Below are positions 17,548-27,044 of a stretch of 64,000 bases of DNA, one piece after another (position 1 is the stretch's first letter; each line of letters opens with the position of its first letter). The position numbers and the translations under genes are program-made. This DNA is from Rhodanobacter sp. (GTDB lineage: Bacteria; Pseudomonadota; Gammaproteobacteria; Xanthomonadales; Rhodanobacteraceae): contig SCRM01000008.1 in the NCBI GenBank assembly GCA_004298045.1, positions 1 through 64,000 of the forward strand, read 5' to 3'. The notes beneath the pieces were generated by a model. That model saw only the letters and a list, made by a program, of their open reading frames with translations. It ran no database searches and had not been told where the DNA came from.

Positions 17548-19272
17548 ATGTCGACTGCTACGCAACCGTCATTTGCCGGCTTGACCGGGCTTGCCCGCCG
17601 GCTGGTGGCCGAAAGCCTGCTGCCCGAGGCTGACGCCCGCCGCGCGGTGCAGGACAGCAACCAGCAACGTGCCACGCTCACCACCTGGCTGCTCAACCAC
17701 AACCTGGTGGATGGCAACCAGTTGCTACGCCTGCTGTCGCAGGAGTTCGGCATGCCGATGATGGACGTATCGGCGATGATCCCGGCGCGCATGCCGCTGA
17801 ATCTCCTCAGCGAGGAGTTGATCAACAAGCACCGTGCACTGCCGTTGTTTCAGCGCGGCAAGCGCCTGTTTGTCGGTATTGCGGACCCGATGCAGCTCAA
17901 CGCGCTGGAGGAGATCAAGTTCCACTCCGCGTGCATGGTGGAGCCGATCCTGGTGGAGCGCGCGCAGCTCAACCGCGCAGTGGACGTGGCGCTGTCGAGC
18001 ATGCACGACGTCATGCCCGACCTCGGCGGCGACGATCTGGATGAACTGAGCACTGAAGGCAGCGACGGCGACGAATCACAAAACACGGGCGTGGACGCCA
18101 GCGGTATCGACGATGCGCCAGTAGTCAAGTTCGTCAACAAGGTGCTGGTGGATGCGATCCGCCGCGGCGCGTCGGATATCCACTTCGAACCGTACGAAAG
18201 CCAGTACCGCGTGCGCGTGCGCATCGACGGCATGCTGCGCGCGGTGGCCAGCCCGCCGCTGAAGCTCGCCAGCCGCATCGCTTCACGCCTCAAAGTGATG
18301 GCCCAGCTCGACATTGCCGAAAAACGCGTGCCACAGGATGGGCGCATCAAGCTCAACCTCAGCAAGAACCGCGCGATCGACTTTCGCGTGAGCAGCCTGC
18401 CCACGCTGTTTGGCGAAAAAATCGTGCTGCGTATCCTGGACAGCTCGGCGGCGAAGATCGGTATCGAGAAGCTGGGCTACGAGCCGGATCAGCAAAAGCT
18501 CTACGTGGACGCCATCCACAAGCCCTACGGCATGGTGCTGGTCACCGGCCCCACCGGCTCGGGCAAGACGGTGTCGCTGTACACCGGGCTCAACATGCTG
18601 AACACGGCGGAGCGCAACATCTCCACGGTGGAAGACCCGGTCGAAATCCGCGTGGAAGGCATCAACCAAGTGCAGCAGAACGCCAAGCGCGGCATGACGT
18701 TTGCCAGCGCACTGCGCTCGTTCCTGCGCCAGGACCCGGATGTGATCATGGTGGGCGAAATCCGCGACCTGGAAACCGCCGAAATTGCCATCAAGGCGGC
18801 GCAGACCGGCCACATGGTGCTCTCCACGCTGCATACCAACGACGCCCCGCAAACCGTGGCGCGCCTGATGAACATGGGCATTGCGGCGTACAACATCACC
18901 TCGTCGGTGACGCTCATCATTGCCCAGCGCCTGGCCCGCCGCCTGCATAGTTGCAAGCGCGAGCAGCACCTGCCCAGGCAGGTGCTGCTGGATGCAGGCT
19001 TTACCGAGGCCGACATCGACGCCGGCCTCACACTGTACGAGGCTGTGGGATGCGACGAATGCACCGAGGGTTACAAGGGGCGCTTGGGCATTTACCAGGT
19101 AATGCCGATGCTCGAAGAGATCCAGAAGATCATCCTTGAGGGCGGCAATGCGCTGCAGATCGCCGAGGTGGCGCGCCAGGCGGGAGTGAACGACCTGCGT
19201 GCCTCGGCGCTGCTCAAGGTCAAGCAGGGCGTGACCAGCCTGACCGAGATCGACCGTGTGACCAAGGATTGA
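17548..19272 (+). CDS. pilB: Type IV pilus extension ATPase PilB
   Basis: A 574-residue GspE/PilB-family hexameric ATPase that powers pilus polymerisation on the cytoplasmic face of the inner membrane. The N-terminal MshEN-type domain spans about 1-160. Then come a linker rich in Asp/Glu, the Walker A motif GPTGSGKT (334-341), the Asp box (VEDPVEI), the Walker B region (MVGEIRD) and the His box (TLHTND). ATG 17548 gives the usual family length. The zinc-binding segment is unusual: most PilB proteins have two CxxC pairs, but here the first appears as LHSCK, leaving Cys469, Cys502 and Cys505. It starts the pilB-pilC-pilD-coaE run. Confidence 0.96.
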   Translation: MSTATQPSFAGLTGLARRLVAESLLPEADARRAVQDSNQQRATLTTWLLNHNLVDGNQLLRLLSQEFGMPMMDVSAMIPARMPLNLLSEELINKHRALPLFQRGKRLFVGIADPMQLNALEEIKFHSACMVEPILVERAQLNRAVDVALSSMHDVMPDLGGDDLDELSTEGSDGDESQNTGVDASGIDDAPVVKFVNKVLVDAIRRGASDIHFEPYESQYRVRVRIDGMLRAVASPPLKLASRIASRLKVMAQLDIAEKRVPQDGRIKLNLSKNRAIDFRVSSLPTLFGEKIVLRILDSSAAKIGIEKLGYEPDQQKLYVDAIHKPYGMVLVTGPTGSGKTVSLYTGLNMLNTAERNISTVEDPVEIRVEGINQVQQNAKRGMTFASALRSFLRQDPDVIMVGEIRDLETAEIAIKAAQTGHMVLSTLHTNDAPQTVARLMNMGIAAYNITSSVTLIIAQRLARRLHSCKREQHLPRQVLLDAGFTEADIDAGLTLYEAVGCDECTEGYKGRLGIYQVMPMLEEIQKIILEGGNALQIAEVARQAGVNDLRASALLKVKQGVTSLTEIDRVTKD

Positions 19273-19423
19273 CGCCGCACCGATAGGGTACGCATCTTGG
19301 CCGGCGGGCACCTGAAGCTGCGGCAAGCACCACGGTTTTACCGTAAAAAAGTATCCTAAGCTTCGGTTTCAGCACGGGTCGACGGTGAATAAGCCGGCTC
19401 GCACTCATCAAGGGGGAACAGGC

Positions 19424-20692
19424 ATGCCAGCGGCTACTGTAAAGAACGACCTGCATGCGATTGGCGCCCAGCGCGCCGCGGTCAGCAAACTCACGATCTA
19501 CGAATGGGTGGCGCTGGACAAGCGCGGCAAGCGCATGAAAGGCGACATGCCGGCGAAAAACGCCTCGCTGGTCAAGGCCGAGCTGCGCCGCCAGGGCATG
19601 AACCCGCAAACCGTAAAGGAGCGCGCGAAGCCGCTGTTCGGTGCCACTGGCAGCAGCGTCAAGCCGCGCGACGTGGCGGTTTTCAGCCGCCAGATCGCCA
19701 CCATGATGACCTCCGGCGTACCGTTGGTGCAGGCCTTCGACATCATTGCCGACGGTCAGAAAAACGTTCGCTTCAAGAACATGCTGAACGACGTGAAGCA
19801 GGGGCTGGAAGGCGGCCAGTCGCTGCACGAGGCATTGGGCCGTCACCCGGTGCAGTTCGACGAGTTGTACCGCAACCTGGTGCGCGCGGGCGAAGCCTCC
19901 GGCGTGCTCGACACCGTGCTGGACACGGTGGCAACGTACAAAGAGCGTACGGAGGCGCTGAAAAAGAAGATCAAGAAGGCACTGTTCTACCCGATGATGG
20001 TAATCGCGGTGGCCTTCCTGGTCAGCATGATCATGCTGCTGTTCGTGGTGCCGGTATTTGCACAGACGTTCCATGACGCCGGCGCGGCACTGCCGGCGCC
20101 GACCCAGATGGTCATCAGTGCATCCGACTTCATGAAGAGCTGGTGGTGGCTGGTGATCCTGATCATCGTTGGCGCCATCGTGGGCTTGGTTGCGGGCAAA
20201 CGTCGGTCGGTGAAGTTTGCGCACTTTCTGGACCGGGTCACCCTAAAACTGCCGGTGTTCGGCAAGATCATGCGTGAATCGGCCATTGCCCGTTTCGCGC
20301 GCACACTCGGCGTCACCTTCCACGCTGGCGTGCCGCTGGTCGAGGCGTTGGATTCGGTCTCCGGCGCCACCGGCAGCATCATTTACGGCGAGGCCGTGAA
20401 GCAGATGCGCGACGATATTTCCGTTGGCCACCAATTGCAGCTCGCCATGCGCCAGACCAACCTGTTTCCCAACATGGTGGTGCAGATGACCGCTATCGGC
20501 GAGGAATCCGGCGCATTGGACAGCATGCTGTTCAAGGTGGCGGAGTTCTACGAGGAAGAAGTGGAGAACGCCGTGGATACACTCTCCACCTTGCTTGAGC
20601 CGCTCATCATGGTGATCCTCGGCGTGGTGGTCGGCGGCATGGTGGTATCGCTGTACCTGCCGATCTTCAAGCTGGCCGGGACGGTTGGCTGA
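19424..20692 (+). CDS. pilC: Type IV pilus inner-membrane platform protein PilC
   Basis: A 422-residue polytopic protein of the GspF/PilC family, the membrane platform that couples PilB to the growing pilus. Two related cytoplasmic domains (about 75-200 and 280-400) each contain the family pattern FSRQIATMMTSGVPLVQAF or FARTLGVTFHAGVPLVEAL. Three membrane segments are visible, near 225-250, 265-290 and 395-418. ATG 19424 has GGGGGAACAGGC directly before it; a GTG 13 codons upstream is less likely. It lies 151 bases after pilB and 161 before pilD. Confidence 0.95.
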   Translation: MPAATVKNDLHAIGAQRAAVSKLTIYEWVALDKRGKRMKGDMPAKNASLVKAELRRQGMNPQTVKERAKPLFGATGSSVKPRDVAVFSRQIATMMTSGVPLVQAFDIIADGQKNVRFKNMLNDVKQGLEGGQSLHEALGRHPVQFDELYRNLVRAGEASGVLDTVLDTVATYKERTEALKKKIKKALFYPMMVIAVAFLVSMIMLLFVVPVFAQTFHDAGAALPAPTQMVISASDFMKSWWWLVILIIVGAIVGLVAGKRRSVKFAHFLDRVTLKLPVFGKIMRESAIARFARTLGVTFHAGVPLVEALDSVSGATGSIIYGEAVKQMRDDISVGHQLQLAMRQTNLFPNMVVQMTAIGEESGALDSMLFKVAEFYEEEVENAVDTLSTLLEPLIMVILGVVVGGMVVSLYLPIFKLAGTVG

Positions 20693-20853
20693 AACCCTGC
20701 GGCAGCGTGCCCGTACCCGCGCCGCTCATTACGGCACGCGGCACGGTCGCACCACCGTGCATTCGCCCCGACACACGCGCCAACGCGCAATGCTGTCTTT
20801 GACGAGGGGATCATGCGCACGCCAGTGCGCGCCGATGCATACCGTGGATCGGG

Positions 20854-21765
20854 ATGCCGGCGTTTCAGCTTCTGCGCCACAACCCATACTTTGGCCTCAG
20901 TTTTCGCATGCCTGATCTCCCGCTTCCCGTCTGGATCGCCCTTGCCGCCTTGCTTGGCCTGATCGTCGGCAGTTTCTTGAATGTGGTGATTTTGCGCCTG
21001 CCCGAGCGCATGGCAGCGGAGTGGCGACGCGAGGCGCGCGACGTGCTGGAAATGGAGGGCGATACGGCCCCGCTGCCGCCGGGCATCGTGCGCGAGCCTT
21101 CGCATTGCATGCATTGCGGGCACCCACTGTCGCCGCTGGACAACATCCCGGTGTTGAGTTGGTTGTTTCTGCGCGGGCGTTGCCGTTATTGCAAGGCAGG
21201 CATTTCCATCCAGTACCCGCTGGTGGAGCTCTTGACCGGCATCACCAGCGCCGTCGTGGTGTGGAAACTGGGGCCGACCTGGCCGGCGCTGGCCGGGCTC
21301 GGGCTCACCTGGAGCCTGATCGCGCTCTCCGGCATCGATTTCCGCGTGCAACTGCTGCCCGACCAGATCACCCTGTCCCTGTTGTGGGTCGGCCTGCTGC
21401 TGGCACTGGTGCCGCTGTTCGTCACCGGCCACGCGGCCATCATCGGTGCCGCCATCGGCTACCTCAGCCTGTGGAGCGTGTACTGGCTGTTCAAGCTGGT
21501 GACCGGCAAGGAAGGCATGGGCCACGGCGATTTCAAGCTGCTGGCCGCACTCGGCGCCTGGATGGGGCCGGTGGCGCTGCTGCCGATCGTGCTGCTGTCC
21601 TCGTTCATCGGTGCCATCGTCGGCGGCACGTTGATCGCCACCCGACGCCACGAAAGCGGCGTGCCGATGCCGTTCGGCCCGTTCATCGCCATGGCCGGCT
21701 GGGTGTGGTTCATTGCTGGCGACCGGCTGCTGTACGCCTACCTGCAACTGACTGGTTTGCAATGA
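20854..21765 (+). CDS. pilD: Prepilin peptidase and N-methyltransferase PilD
   Basis: A 303-residue membrane protease that removes the prepilin leader and methylates the new N-terminal Phe. The cytoplasmic domain between helices one and two has the four-cysteine zinc motif (CMHC...CRYC). The two catalytic aspartates are in GIDF and GHGDFK, the second in the family pattern GxGDxK/R. Eight membrane segments are predicted. The other prepilins it would process are PilA and its paralogue at 3498. ATG 20854 gives the usual family length; ATG 20908 would remove an N-terminal tail that relatives often keep. Its stop overlaps the coaE start (ATGA). Confidence 0.95.
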   Translation: MPAFQLLRHNPYFGLSFRMPDLPLPVWIALAALLGLIVGSFLNVVILRLPERMAAEWRREARDVLEMEGDTAPLPPGIVREPSHCMHCGHPLSPLDNIPVLSWLFLRGRCRYCKAGISIQYPLVELLTGITSAVVVWKLGPTWPALAGLGLTWSLIALSGIDFRVQLLPDQITLSLLWVGLLLALVPLFVTGHAAIIGAAIGYLSLWSVYWLFKLVTGKEGMGHGDFKLLAALGAWMGPVALLPIVLLSSFIGAIVGGTLIATRRHESGVPMPFGPFIAMAGWVWFIAGDRLLYAYLQLTGLQ

Positions 21766-22382
21766 GTGCCGCCGTGCACAGTTACCTCGTGGCGTTGACC
21801 GGCGGCGTCGCCTCCGGCAAGAGTACGGTGGCCGAGCGCTTCGCCGCCCTCGGCGCCCCCGTCCACGACGCGGATGTGGCAGCACGCGAAGTGATTGCCC
21901 CCGGCAGCGAAGGCCTTGCCGCCCTCGTGGCAGCGTTCGGGCCAGGCGTGCTCGCCGCGGACGGTACGCTCGACCGCGCGGCAATGCGCCAGCGCATTTT
22001 TGCCGATGCCACCGCACGCGCCACGCTTGAAGGCATCATCCATCCCCGGGTGCGTGCCTGGTTGCACGAGCGCGCGCTGGCCGAGACCGCACCGTACTGC
22101 CTGCTTGCCATCCCGCTCCTGGCCCGCAACCTCGACCACTATCGCTGGGTGGACCGCGTACTGCTGGTAGACGCGCCGGAAACCACACAGCTCGACCGCC
22201 TTACCCAGCGCGACGGCATCGGCCTGCCGCTGGCGCAGCGCATGCTGGCACAGCAGGCCAGCCGCGCCGAACGCCGCGCCATCGCCGACGACGTGATCGA
22301 CAACAGCAGCGACGCGGCGGCACTGGATGCCGCCGTGGCGGCATTGCATCGGCGCTATCTGGCGCTGGCGGCAAACCGGTAG
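21762..22382 (+). CDS. coaE: Dephospho-CoA kinase
   Basis: A 206-residue P-loop kinase for the last step of coenzyme A synthesis: dephospho-CoA plus ATP gives CoA. The ATP-binding loop is TGGVASGKST near the N-terminus, followed by HDADVAAREV (substrate-binding DAD motif). The length is normal for the family. The ATG overlaps the pilD stop in ATGA, so it is translationally coupled to the pilus operon, an arrangement conserved in xanthomonads and pseudomonads. Confidence 0.95.
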   Translation: MSAAVHSYLVALTGGVASGKSTVAERFAALGAPVHDADVAAREVIAPGSEGLAALVAAFGPGVLAADGTLDRAAMRQRIFADATARATLEGIIHPRVRAWLHERALAETAPYCLLAIPLLARNLDHYRWVDRVLLVDAPETTQLDRLTQRDGIGLPLAQRMLAQQASRAERRAIADDVIDNSSDAAALDAAVAALHRRYLALAANR

Positions 22383-22410
22383 GCAAGAACCGGAAGGCGA
22401 CCCCCCGGCG

Positions 22411-23331
22411 TTACGCCGGCGGCAAGTGTGGATACCCGGAGCAATCCAGCCGCGCCGCGCTGCCATCGACGCGCAACCGCGCCGGTGCACCAAACGGTAG
22501 GGTGAGCTTGTCGGGAACATGCCCGAACGGCAGGCCGTCCAGCACCGGAATGCCGGCAATGCGCCGAACGTGCGCAAACGCCGCAGCGAGGTCGTAGCCG
22601 TTGTCGCGGCCGCCAGTGCGGCAATCGGTGAAGGTACCCAGCAGCAGCGCCTGCTGGCGTGGCAGCACGCCGGCCAGCTGCAACTGGTAAAGCATGCGCT
22701 CGATGCGGAACGGCGGCTCGCCGACATCCTCGACGAACAGAATGCCGTCGTCGACGGCGGGAAAATACGGTGTGCCGAGCAGGCTGCACAACATGGCGAG
22801 ATTGCCGCCCCACAGCGGCCCTTCGACGTCGATCGACTGCTCGCCGGACGTCGACCACGTGGCGCTGGCCCGCGGTGCGCGCACGGTGGCCCAGAACTGC
22901 GACAGGGTGAAATCGCTCGCCGTCTCCGCGCCGAAGTCGGCCGCCAGCATCGGCCCGCCGAACGTCACCAGCCCGGCCTTGGCGTACAGCGCGAGCTGGA
23001 TCGCGGTGAAATCGCTGTGGCCGACAAGCACCGAGGGCGTGCCGGCAAGACGTTCGCCCAGCGCCGCGTAGTGCAGATGCGGCAGTAGCCGCGTGGCGCC
23101 GTAACCGCCGCGGGTCGCCAGTGCGATGTCCGGCAAGCGGTCGACGGTGGCCAGCACGTTGAGATCCGCCGCGCGTTCGGGGTCGCTGCCGGCAAAACGC
23201 AGCCGACTGCGTTCGAGCACTTCGAGCCCCTCGACCACACAACCGGCAGCCCGCAACCGGGCCACGCCGCGATCCATCGCCGCGCGATCGTGCGGATAAC
23301 CAGAGGGAGCGATCAGGCGGATGTGTGGCAT
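22411..23331 (-). CDS. ldcA: Muramoyltetrapeptide LD-carboxypeptidase (peptidase S66)
   Basis: A 306-residue serine carboxypeptidase that removes the terminal D-Ala from murein tetrapeptides during cell-wall recycling in the cytoplasm. The nucleophile is Ser106 in LVGHSD; the Glu and His of the S66 triad are in LFVEDVGE and PFGHVPDK. The size matches E. coli LdcA (304). ATG 23331 was chosen because MPHIRLIAPSGYP aligns with the family start; frames further upstream to 23400 add no conserved sequence. It converges on coaE and lies just upstream of the ribB end. Confidence 0.9.
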   Translation of the reverse strand: MPHIRLIAPSGYPHDRAAMDRGVARLRAAGCVVEGLEVLERSRLRFAGSDPERAADLNVLATVDRLPDIALATRGGYGATRLLPHLHYAALGERLAGTPSVLVGHSDFTAIQLALYAKAGLVTFGGPMLAADFGAETASDFTLSQFWATVRAPRASATWSTSGEQSIDVEGPLWGGNLAMLCSLLGTPYFPAVDDGILFVEDVGEPPFRIERMLYQLQLAGVLPRQQALLLGTFTDCRTGGRDNGYDLAAAFAHVRRIAGIPVLDGLPFGHVPDKLTLPFGAPARLRVDGSAARLDCSGYPHLPPA

Positions 23332-23430
23332 GCGGAATGGTGATGGTGCGAGGTCAGAGCCCATTTCCTCTGAATTGCCTGGTTTGTGCGTCACGTGCAA
23401 GGAAAATCGACTTTGCCCGGGTCGTCGGCG

Positions 23431-24522
23431 TCAAACGTAATCGACCACTTCCAGCCCGAAGCCGGCCAGCCCGACGAGCTTGCGCGGGGTGCCGAGCACA
23501 TGCAACTTGCGCGCGCCAAGATCGGCGAGCATCTGTGCCCCGAGACCGAGCTGGCGCCATTCGCGCTGCGAGGCGTCGCCTGGCGCCAGCGCGGGCTGGG
23601 TGCCGGCCAGGCGCGACAGCATCAGCTCCGGGGTGTCCTCGCCGGTCAGCACCAGCAGCACACCGCGGTTCTCGGCGGCAATGCGCTGCAACGCAGCGCC
23701 CACATCCATGCCGAGGTCGTCGCGCTCAAGGTGCAGCACATCGCCCAGCGTGTTGCGCACATGCACGCGCGCCAGCACCGGCGCGCCGTCGCCCACGTTG
23801 CCGCGCACCAGCGCAAAGTGCAGGCCGTGATGCACGAGGTCGCGATAAGCCACCAGGCGGAAGGCACCGTGGGCAGTCTGCACGTCTTCCTCATGCACTC
23901 GCTCCACGGTCTTTTCGGTTTGCAGACGGTACCGGATGAGGTCGGCGATGGTGCCGATCTTGAGCCCGTGCTTGTGCGCGAACACCTCCAGCTCGGGGCG
24001 GCGCGCCATGGTGCCGTCCTCGTGCAGGATCTCGATCAGGATCGACGCCGGCTCCAACCCGGCCAGCGCGGCAAGGTCGCAGCCCGCTTCGGTATGCCCG
24101 GCGCGCGTCAGCACCCCGCCCGGCTGCGCGGTGAGTGGAAACACGTGCCCCGGCTGGGTCAGGTCGCGCGGGCCGGCGTCGTGGCGCACGGCGGTCTGGA
24201 TGGTGTGCGCGCGGTCGAACGCGGAGATGCCGGTGGTGACGCCTTCGGCCGCCTCGATCGAGACGGTGAAGTTGGTGTGGTAGGCCGAGGTGTTGTCGGC
24301 CACCATCGGGCGCAGGCCGAGCTGGTGCGTGCGCTCGGCGGTAAGCGTGAGGCACAGCAGGCCGCGCGCCTCGCGGGTCATGAAGTTGACGTCTTCGGGG
24401 CGCACGCACTGCGCGGCCATGATGAGATCGCCTTCGTTCTCGCGGCCTTCGTCGTCGAGCATGACGACCATGCGACCGGCGCGGATGTCGGCGAGAATTT
24501 CGGGGATGGAGTTGAAGGGCAT
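23431..24522 (-). CDS. ribB: 3,4-dihydroxy-2-butanone-4-phosphate synthase with degenerate RibA-like C-terminal domain
   Basis: A 363-residue two-domain protein. Residues 1 to about 205 are a complete RibB domain, making the four-carbon riboflavin precursor from ribulose 5-phosphate, with [12 protein letters not shown] (metal and substrate acidic loop) and HTEAGCDLA. Residues about 210-363 have the GTP cyclohydrolase II fold pattern ([18 protein letters not shown]) but lack the three zinc cysteines and the catalytic region of RibA. Such hybrids are called RibBX in Shewanella, where the X domain is not a cyclohydrolase. A working ribA should lie elsewhere. It follows ribE by about 60 bases; a repeat arm occupies the space where a ribosome site would be. 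Confidence 0.9.
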   Translation of the reverse strand: MPFNSIPEILADIRAGRMVVMLDDEGRENEGDLIMAAQCVRPEDVNFMTREARGLLCLTLTAERTHQLGLRPMVADNTSAYHTNFTVSIEAAEGVTTGISAFDRAHTIQTAVRHDAGPRDLTQPGHVFPLTAQPGGVLTRAGHTEAGCDLAALAGLEPASILIEILHEDGTMARRPELEVFAHKHGLKIGTIADLIRYRLQTEKTVERVHEEDVQTAHGAFRLVAYRDLVHHGLHFALVRGNVGDGAPVLARVHVRNTLGDVLHLERDDLGMDVGAALQRIAAENRGVLLVLTGEDTPELMLSRLAGTQPALAPGDASQREWRQLGLGAQMLADLGARKLHVLGTPRKLVGLAGFGLEVVDYV

Positions 24523-24552
24523 GGGATTCGGGATGTGGGATATGGAATTCGG
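24521..24552 (+). repeat. GGGATTC-type dispersed repeat arm
   Basis: The run GGGATTCGGGATGTGGGATA and its continuation GGAATTCGG belong to a repeat family seen at least eight times in the window. Here it abuts the ribB start codon, on the opposite strand. Confidence 0.7.
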
Positions 24553-24582
24553 AAAAGCGACGGCGTGGCGGGATGGAGCCAC

Positions 24583-25224
24583 TCAGGTGTAGCCGTGGCG
24601 CTGGAGGAAGGACGCGTCGAGCGTGGGGGCGTCGTCGCCATGCAGCAGGCGCTCGACGTAGCGCGCGATCTGGTCGACTTCGATGTTGACGGCATCGCCG
24701 ATGCGGCGGGCGTGGAAGCTGGTGTGATCCACCGTGTGCGGAATGAGGTTCACGCCAAAGCGGTTGCCGGCGACCTCGTTCACCGTGAGGCTGGTACCGT
24801 CGATGCACACCGAGCCTTTGGCCGCGATGTAGCGCGCGATGCGCTGCGGCACCTCGAACTGCCAGCGCTGCGAACGCGCGTCGCGGGTGACGGCAACCAC
24901 CTTGCCAAGGCCATCGACATGGCCGGAAACGAGGTGGCCGCCGAGGCGATCGGCAAGCCGCAGGGCTTTTTCCAGGTTCACCGCATCGCCGACCTTGCGC
25001 GCACCCAGCGTAGTGAGCGCCAGGGTTTCGTTCGACACATCCGCGGCAAAGCCGCGCGCCGTGAGTTCGATCGCGGTGAGGCAGACGCCGGAAACGGCAA
25101 TGGAATCGCCCAAAGCGACGTCGGCAAGGTCGAGCGTCTGCGTGTCCACGTGCAGGCGCAAATCGCCGCTGCGTGGTTCGAGCCGGGCAATGCGCCCCAC
25201 CGCTTGAATGATGCCGGTGAACAT
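24583..25224 (-). CDS. ribE: Riboflavin synthase, alpha subunit
   Basis: A 213-residue enzyme that converts two 6,7-dimethyl-8-ribityllumazine molecules to riboflavin. The two homologous barrel domains are visible: MFTGIIQAVGRI with SGVCLTA, and the second half HLVSGHVDGLG with DGTSLTVN. ATG 25224 gives the classical MFTGII start and has GGGGGGCGCTG before it. It is first behind the FMN riboswitch and is followed by ribB, so flavin supply should feed back on both. ribH and ribA are not in this window, and ribD is 1.8 kb upstream beyond a plus-strand gene. Confidence 0.95.
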   Translation of the reverse strand: MFTGIIQAVGRIARLEPRSGDLRLHVDTQTLDLADVALGDSIAVSGVCLTAIELTARGFAADVSNETLALTTLGARKVGDAVNLEKALRLADRLGGHLVSGHVDGLGKVVAVTRDARSQRWQFEVPQRIARYIAAKGSVCIDGTSLTVNEVAGNRFGVNLIPHTVDHTSFHARRIGDAVNIEVDQIARYVERLLHGDDAPTLDASFLQRHGYT

Positions 25225-25340
25225 CAGCGCCCCCCAGCCGGCAAGGCGCAAAACCGCAGGAATCGAGGCATGAAACGTTCTCCGCAAGGTTCAGCGAGAA
25301 CGTCCCAAGGCTGAGGCCGACACGCTCGCGCGCGTCGAGC

Positions 25341-25574
25341 CGTCTTCTTTTTTCCGGACTGTGGGCCGCCTCACCATCGAAGCAGCTTGACCGTCGGCTC
25401 CGGCATCTAACCGGATCTGCTGACCCTTCGCTACGGCGAAGGCGCTCGCGGGCTCGCTCCCGGAACATGACGCCGGAAACACCGGTGCGGCACGATTGCC
25501 GCCGCCTGTGTTTCCACCGCCCATGCCTCAAGAGCCTACCGCCGGTGGGGAATTTCGCCCCGCCCTGAAGACGC
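25341..25574 (-). promoter_or_regulatory. FMN riboswitch (RFN element)
   Basis: Read on the minus strand, the region shows the conserved RFN segments in order: GCGTCTTC, GGGGCGAAATTCCCCACC, CGGCGGTAGG, GAGCCCGCGAGCG, GGTCAGCAGATCCGGT, AGATGCCGGAGCCGACGGT, AGTCCGG and GAAGACG. The first and last form stem P1. The P2 arm is extended by a large side stem (arms GGAAACAC and GTGTTTCC). FMN binding normally lowers expression of the downstream riboflavin genes. The region 25275-25302 can form a separate hairpin that may be part of the expression platform, but it lacks a strong T-run, so translational control is as likely as termination. Confidence 0.92.
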
Positions 25575-25685
25575 TTGCCGGCGAACCGGCCTGCGCAGCT
25601 TAGCACGCCGGCACCGCGCCCCATGCCGCCCCGATGCACGCCAGCGCGTTACGGCATCATGGGCATCCACGCCAAGGAGTTCCCC

Positions 25686-26882
25686 ATGCGCATGCAGCGA
25701 TACGGCTGGCTGTTGTCGTTCGTCGCCCTGCTGGCCGGGTTCGGATTGCCGGCCGCGCACGCCGAGGGCGCCGCACCCGAGGTTTACACTGGCACGCTGG
25801 GCCGGCAAGCGATCGTGCTGGAGCTCACGCCCGGCGACAACGCCGTCACGGCCGGCCGCTATTTCTACGTGCGCCACCACCGCGACATCGCCCTGTCGGG
25901 CAAGTTGGGCAGCGATCACCTGCAGTTGCACGAAGGCTGGCCGGACGACACCACTGGCCCGCGCGCCACCCTGGAGCGGCAAGCCGATGGTGGCTGGCGC
26001 GGCAGCTGGCAAGACGCCAAGGGCAAGACCCTGCCCATCACCTTGCAGCCGGCCAAGGTCGCATCCCCCGCCGCCGACACCCCGCCCTGGCTCAAGCAGC
26101 TCTACGCCAGCGACCGCTACGGCTACCTGCGCCTGGCCGGGCTCAAGCCGCAAGCCGGCAAGCGCGAAACCTTCATGGGCCACACTCTGCAGTGGTGGCA
26201 CGTGCCCGCTGCCGGCATCGTATTCCTCGAGATCCTGGACGGCTATCCACCCGCCGAACTTGCGCGCATCAACCAGGTACTGATGGGGCGGATGTGGGAA
26301 GAGGCCGGCAGCTACTACGAATGCCTGTTCAACCATTTCAACGATGGCAATTACGACCAGACGGTGACACCGCGTCTGCTCACGGCGAACCTCGTCAGCG
26401 TCAGTGTGTTCACTGACTACTACTGCGGTGGCGCCCACCCCGATTTCGGCGACGCGGCGATCAACCTCGACGCGCACACGGCCCAGCCGCTGGCGCTGGA
26501 AGACCTCCTGTGGGTGGGCAAGGGCAAGCCGCTGCATTACTTCACGGACGCCGACGACAACCCGGCGCCCGGCTCGGCCAGCTTCGAAGCATGGTCGGAT
26601 TATCGCGACCACCACTTGGCACCCTGGCTGGTGCGGCAGTGGCGGCAGTTCTATCCAAAGGTGTTGTCCTCGGCACTCAGCGAGGACGAATGCGAATACG
26701 ACGACCCCAGCGCGTGGCAATTCGTGAGCTGGCACATGACGCCCAAAGGCCTGTTCATCGGCCCCTCTTTCGCCCGCGTGGCCCGCGTCTGCGAAGCCAA
26801 CGACCATTGGTCGATCCTGCCGTGGCACATCGTACGTGAGCACCCGGGGCGGCTTGGCGTGCAACTGCTGCCAGGAAGTTGA
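25686..26882 (+). CDS. Secreted DUF3298-like protein of unknown function
   Basis: A 398-residue protein with a signal peptide (residues 1-26, ending AAHA), so it acts outside the cytoplasm. The middle and C-terminal parts contain YYCGGAHPDFGDAAINLD and AQPLALEDLLW, a pattern close to the DUF3298/RsiV-type domain (YYGGAHPN...TL.DLL). That domain is found in anti-sigma factor sensors and secreted proteins of unclear role. AAGGAG lies just before ATG 25686. It is transcribed away from the FMN riboswitch, so the two share the short intergenic region. No enzymatic motif was found. Confidence 0.65.
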   Translation: MRMQRYGWLLSFVALLAGFGLPAAHAEGAAPEVYTGTLGRQAIVLELTPGDNAVTAGRYFYVRHHRDIALSGKLGSDHLQLHEGWPDDTTGPRATLERQADGGWRGSWQDAKGKTLPITLQPAKVASPAADTPPWLKQLYASDRYGYLRLAGLKPQAGKRETFMGHTLQWWHVPAAGIVFLEILDGYPPAELARINQVLMGRMWEEAGSYYECLFNHFNDGNYDQTVTPRLLTANLVSVSVFTDYYCGGAHPDFGDAAINLDAHTAQPLALEDLLWVGKGKPLHYFTDADDNPAPGSASFEAWSDYRDHHLAPWLVRQWRQFYPKVLSSALSEDECEYDDPSAWQFVSWHMTPKGLFIGPSFARVARVCEANDHWSILPWHIVREHPGRLGVQLLPGS

Positions 26883-27010
26883 TCCGCCAGCCCGGCCCAC
26901 AAAACCCCCGCGCCTTGTGGGGCGGGATTCACCCGACGCGCCTTTCGCGCGAGGCTGTCGGCCGAACTTTGGCCCATGAAAGCTTCGCCGCTGGCCGCAA
27001 GCGGCTCTTC

Positions 27011-27042
27011 CAAATCCCGTATCCCGTATCTCAAATCCCGGG
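27011..27042 (-). repeat. GGGATTC-type dispersed repeat arm
   Basis: AATCCCGTATCCCGTATC followed by AAATCCCGG, between the ribD 3' end and the DUF3298 gene. The preceding stretch GGCCGCAAGCGGCTCTT matches the middle of other copies. Otherwise 26883-27044 holds no gene. Confidence 0.65.
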
Positions 27043-27044
27043 CC

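Noticed and set aside
23431-23892. GTP cyclohydrolase II domain counted as functional (ribBA)
   Set aside because: The three zinc cysteines and the catalytic part of RibA are missing, so I call the gene ribB with a degenerate tail.
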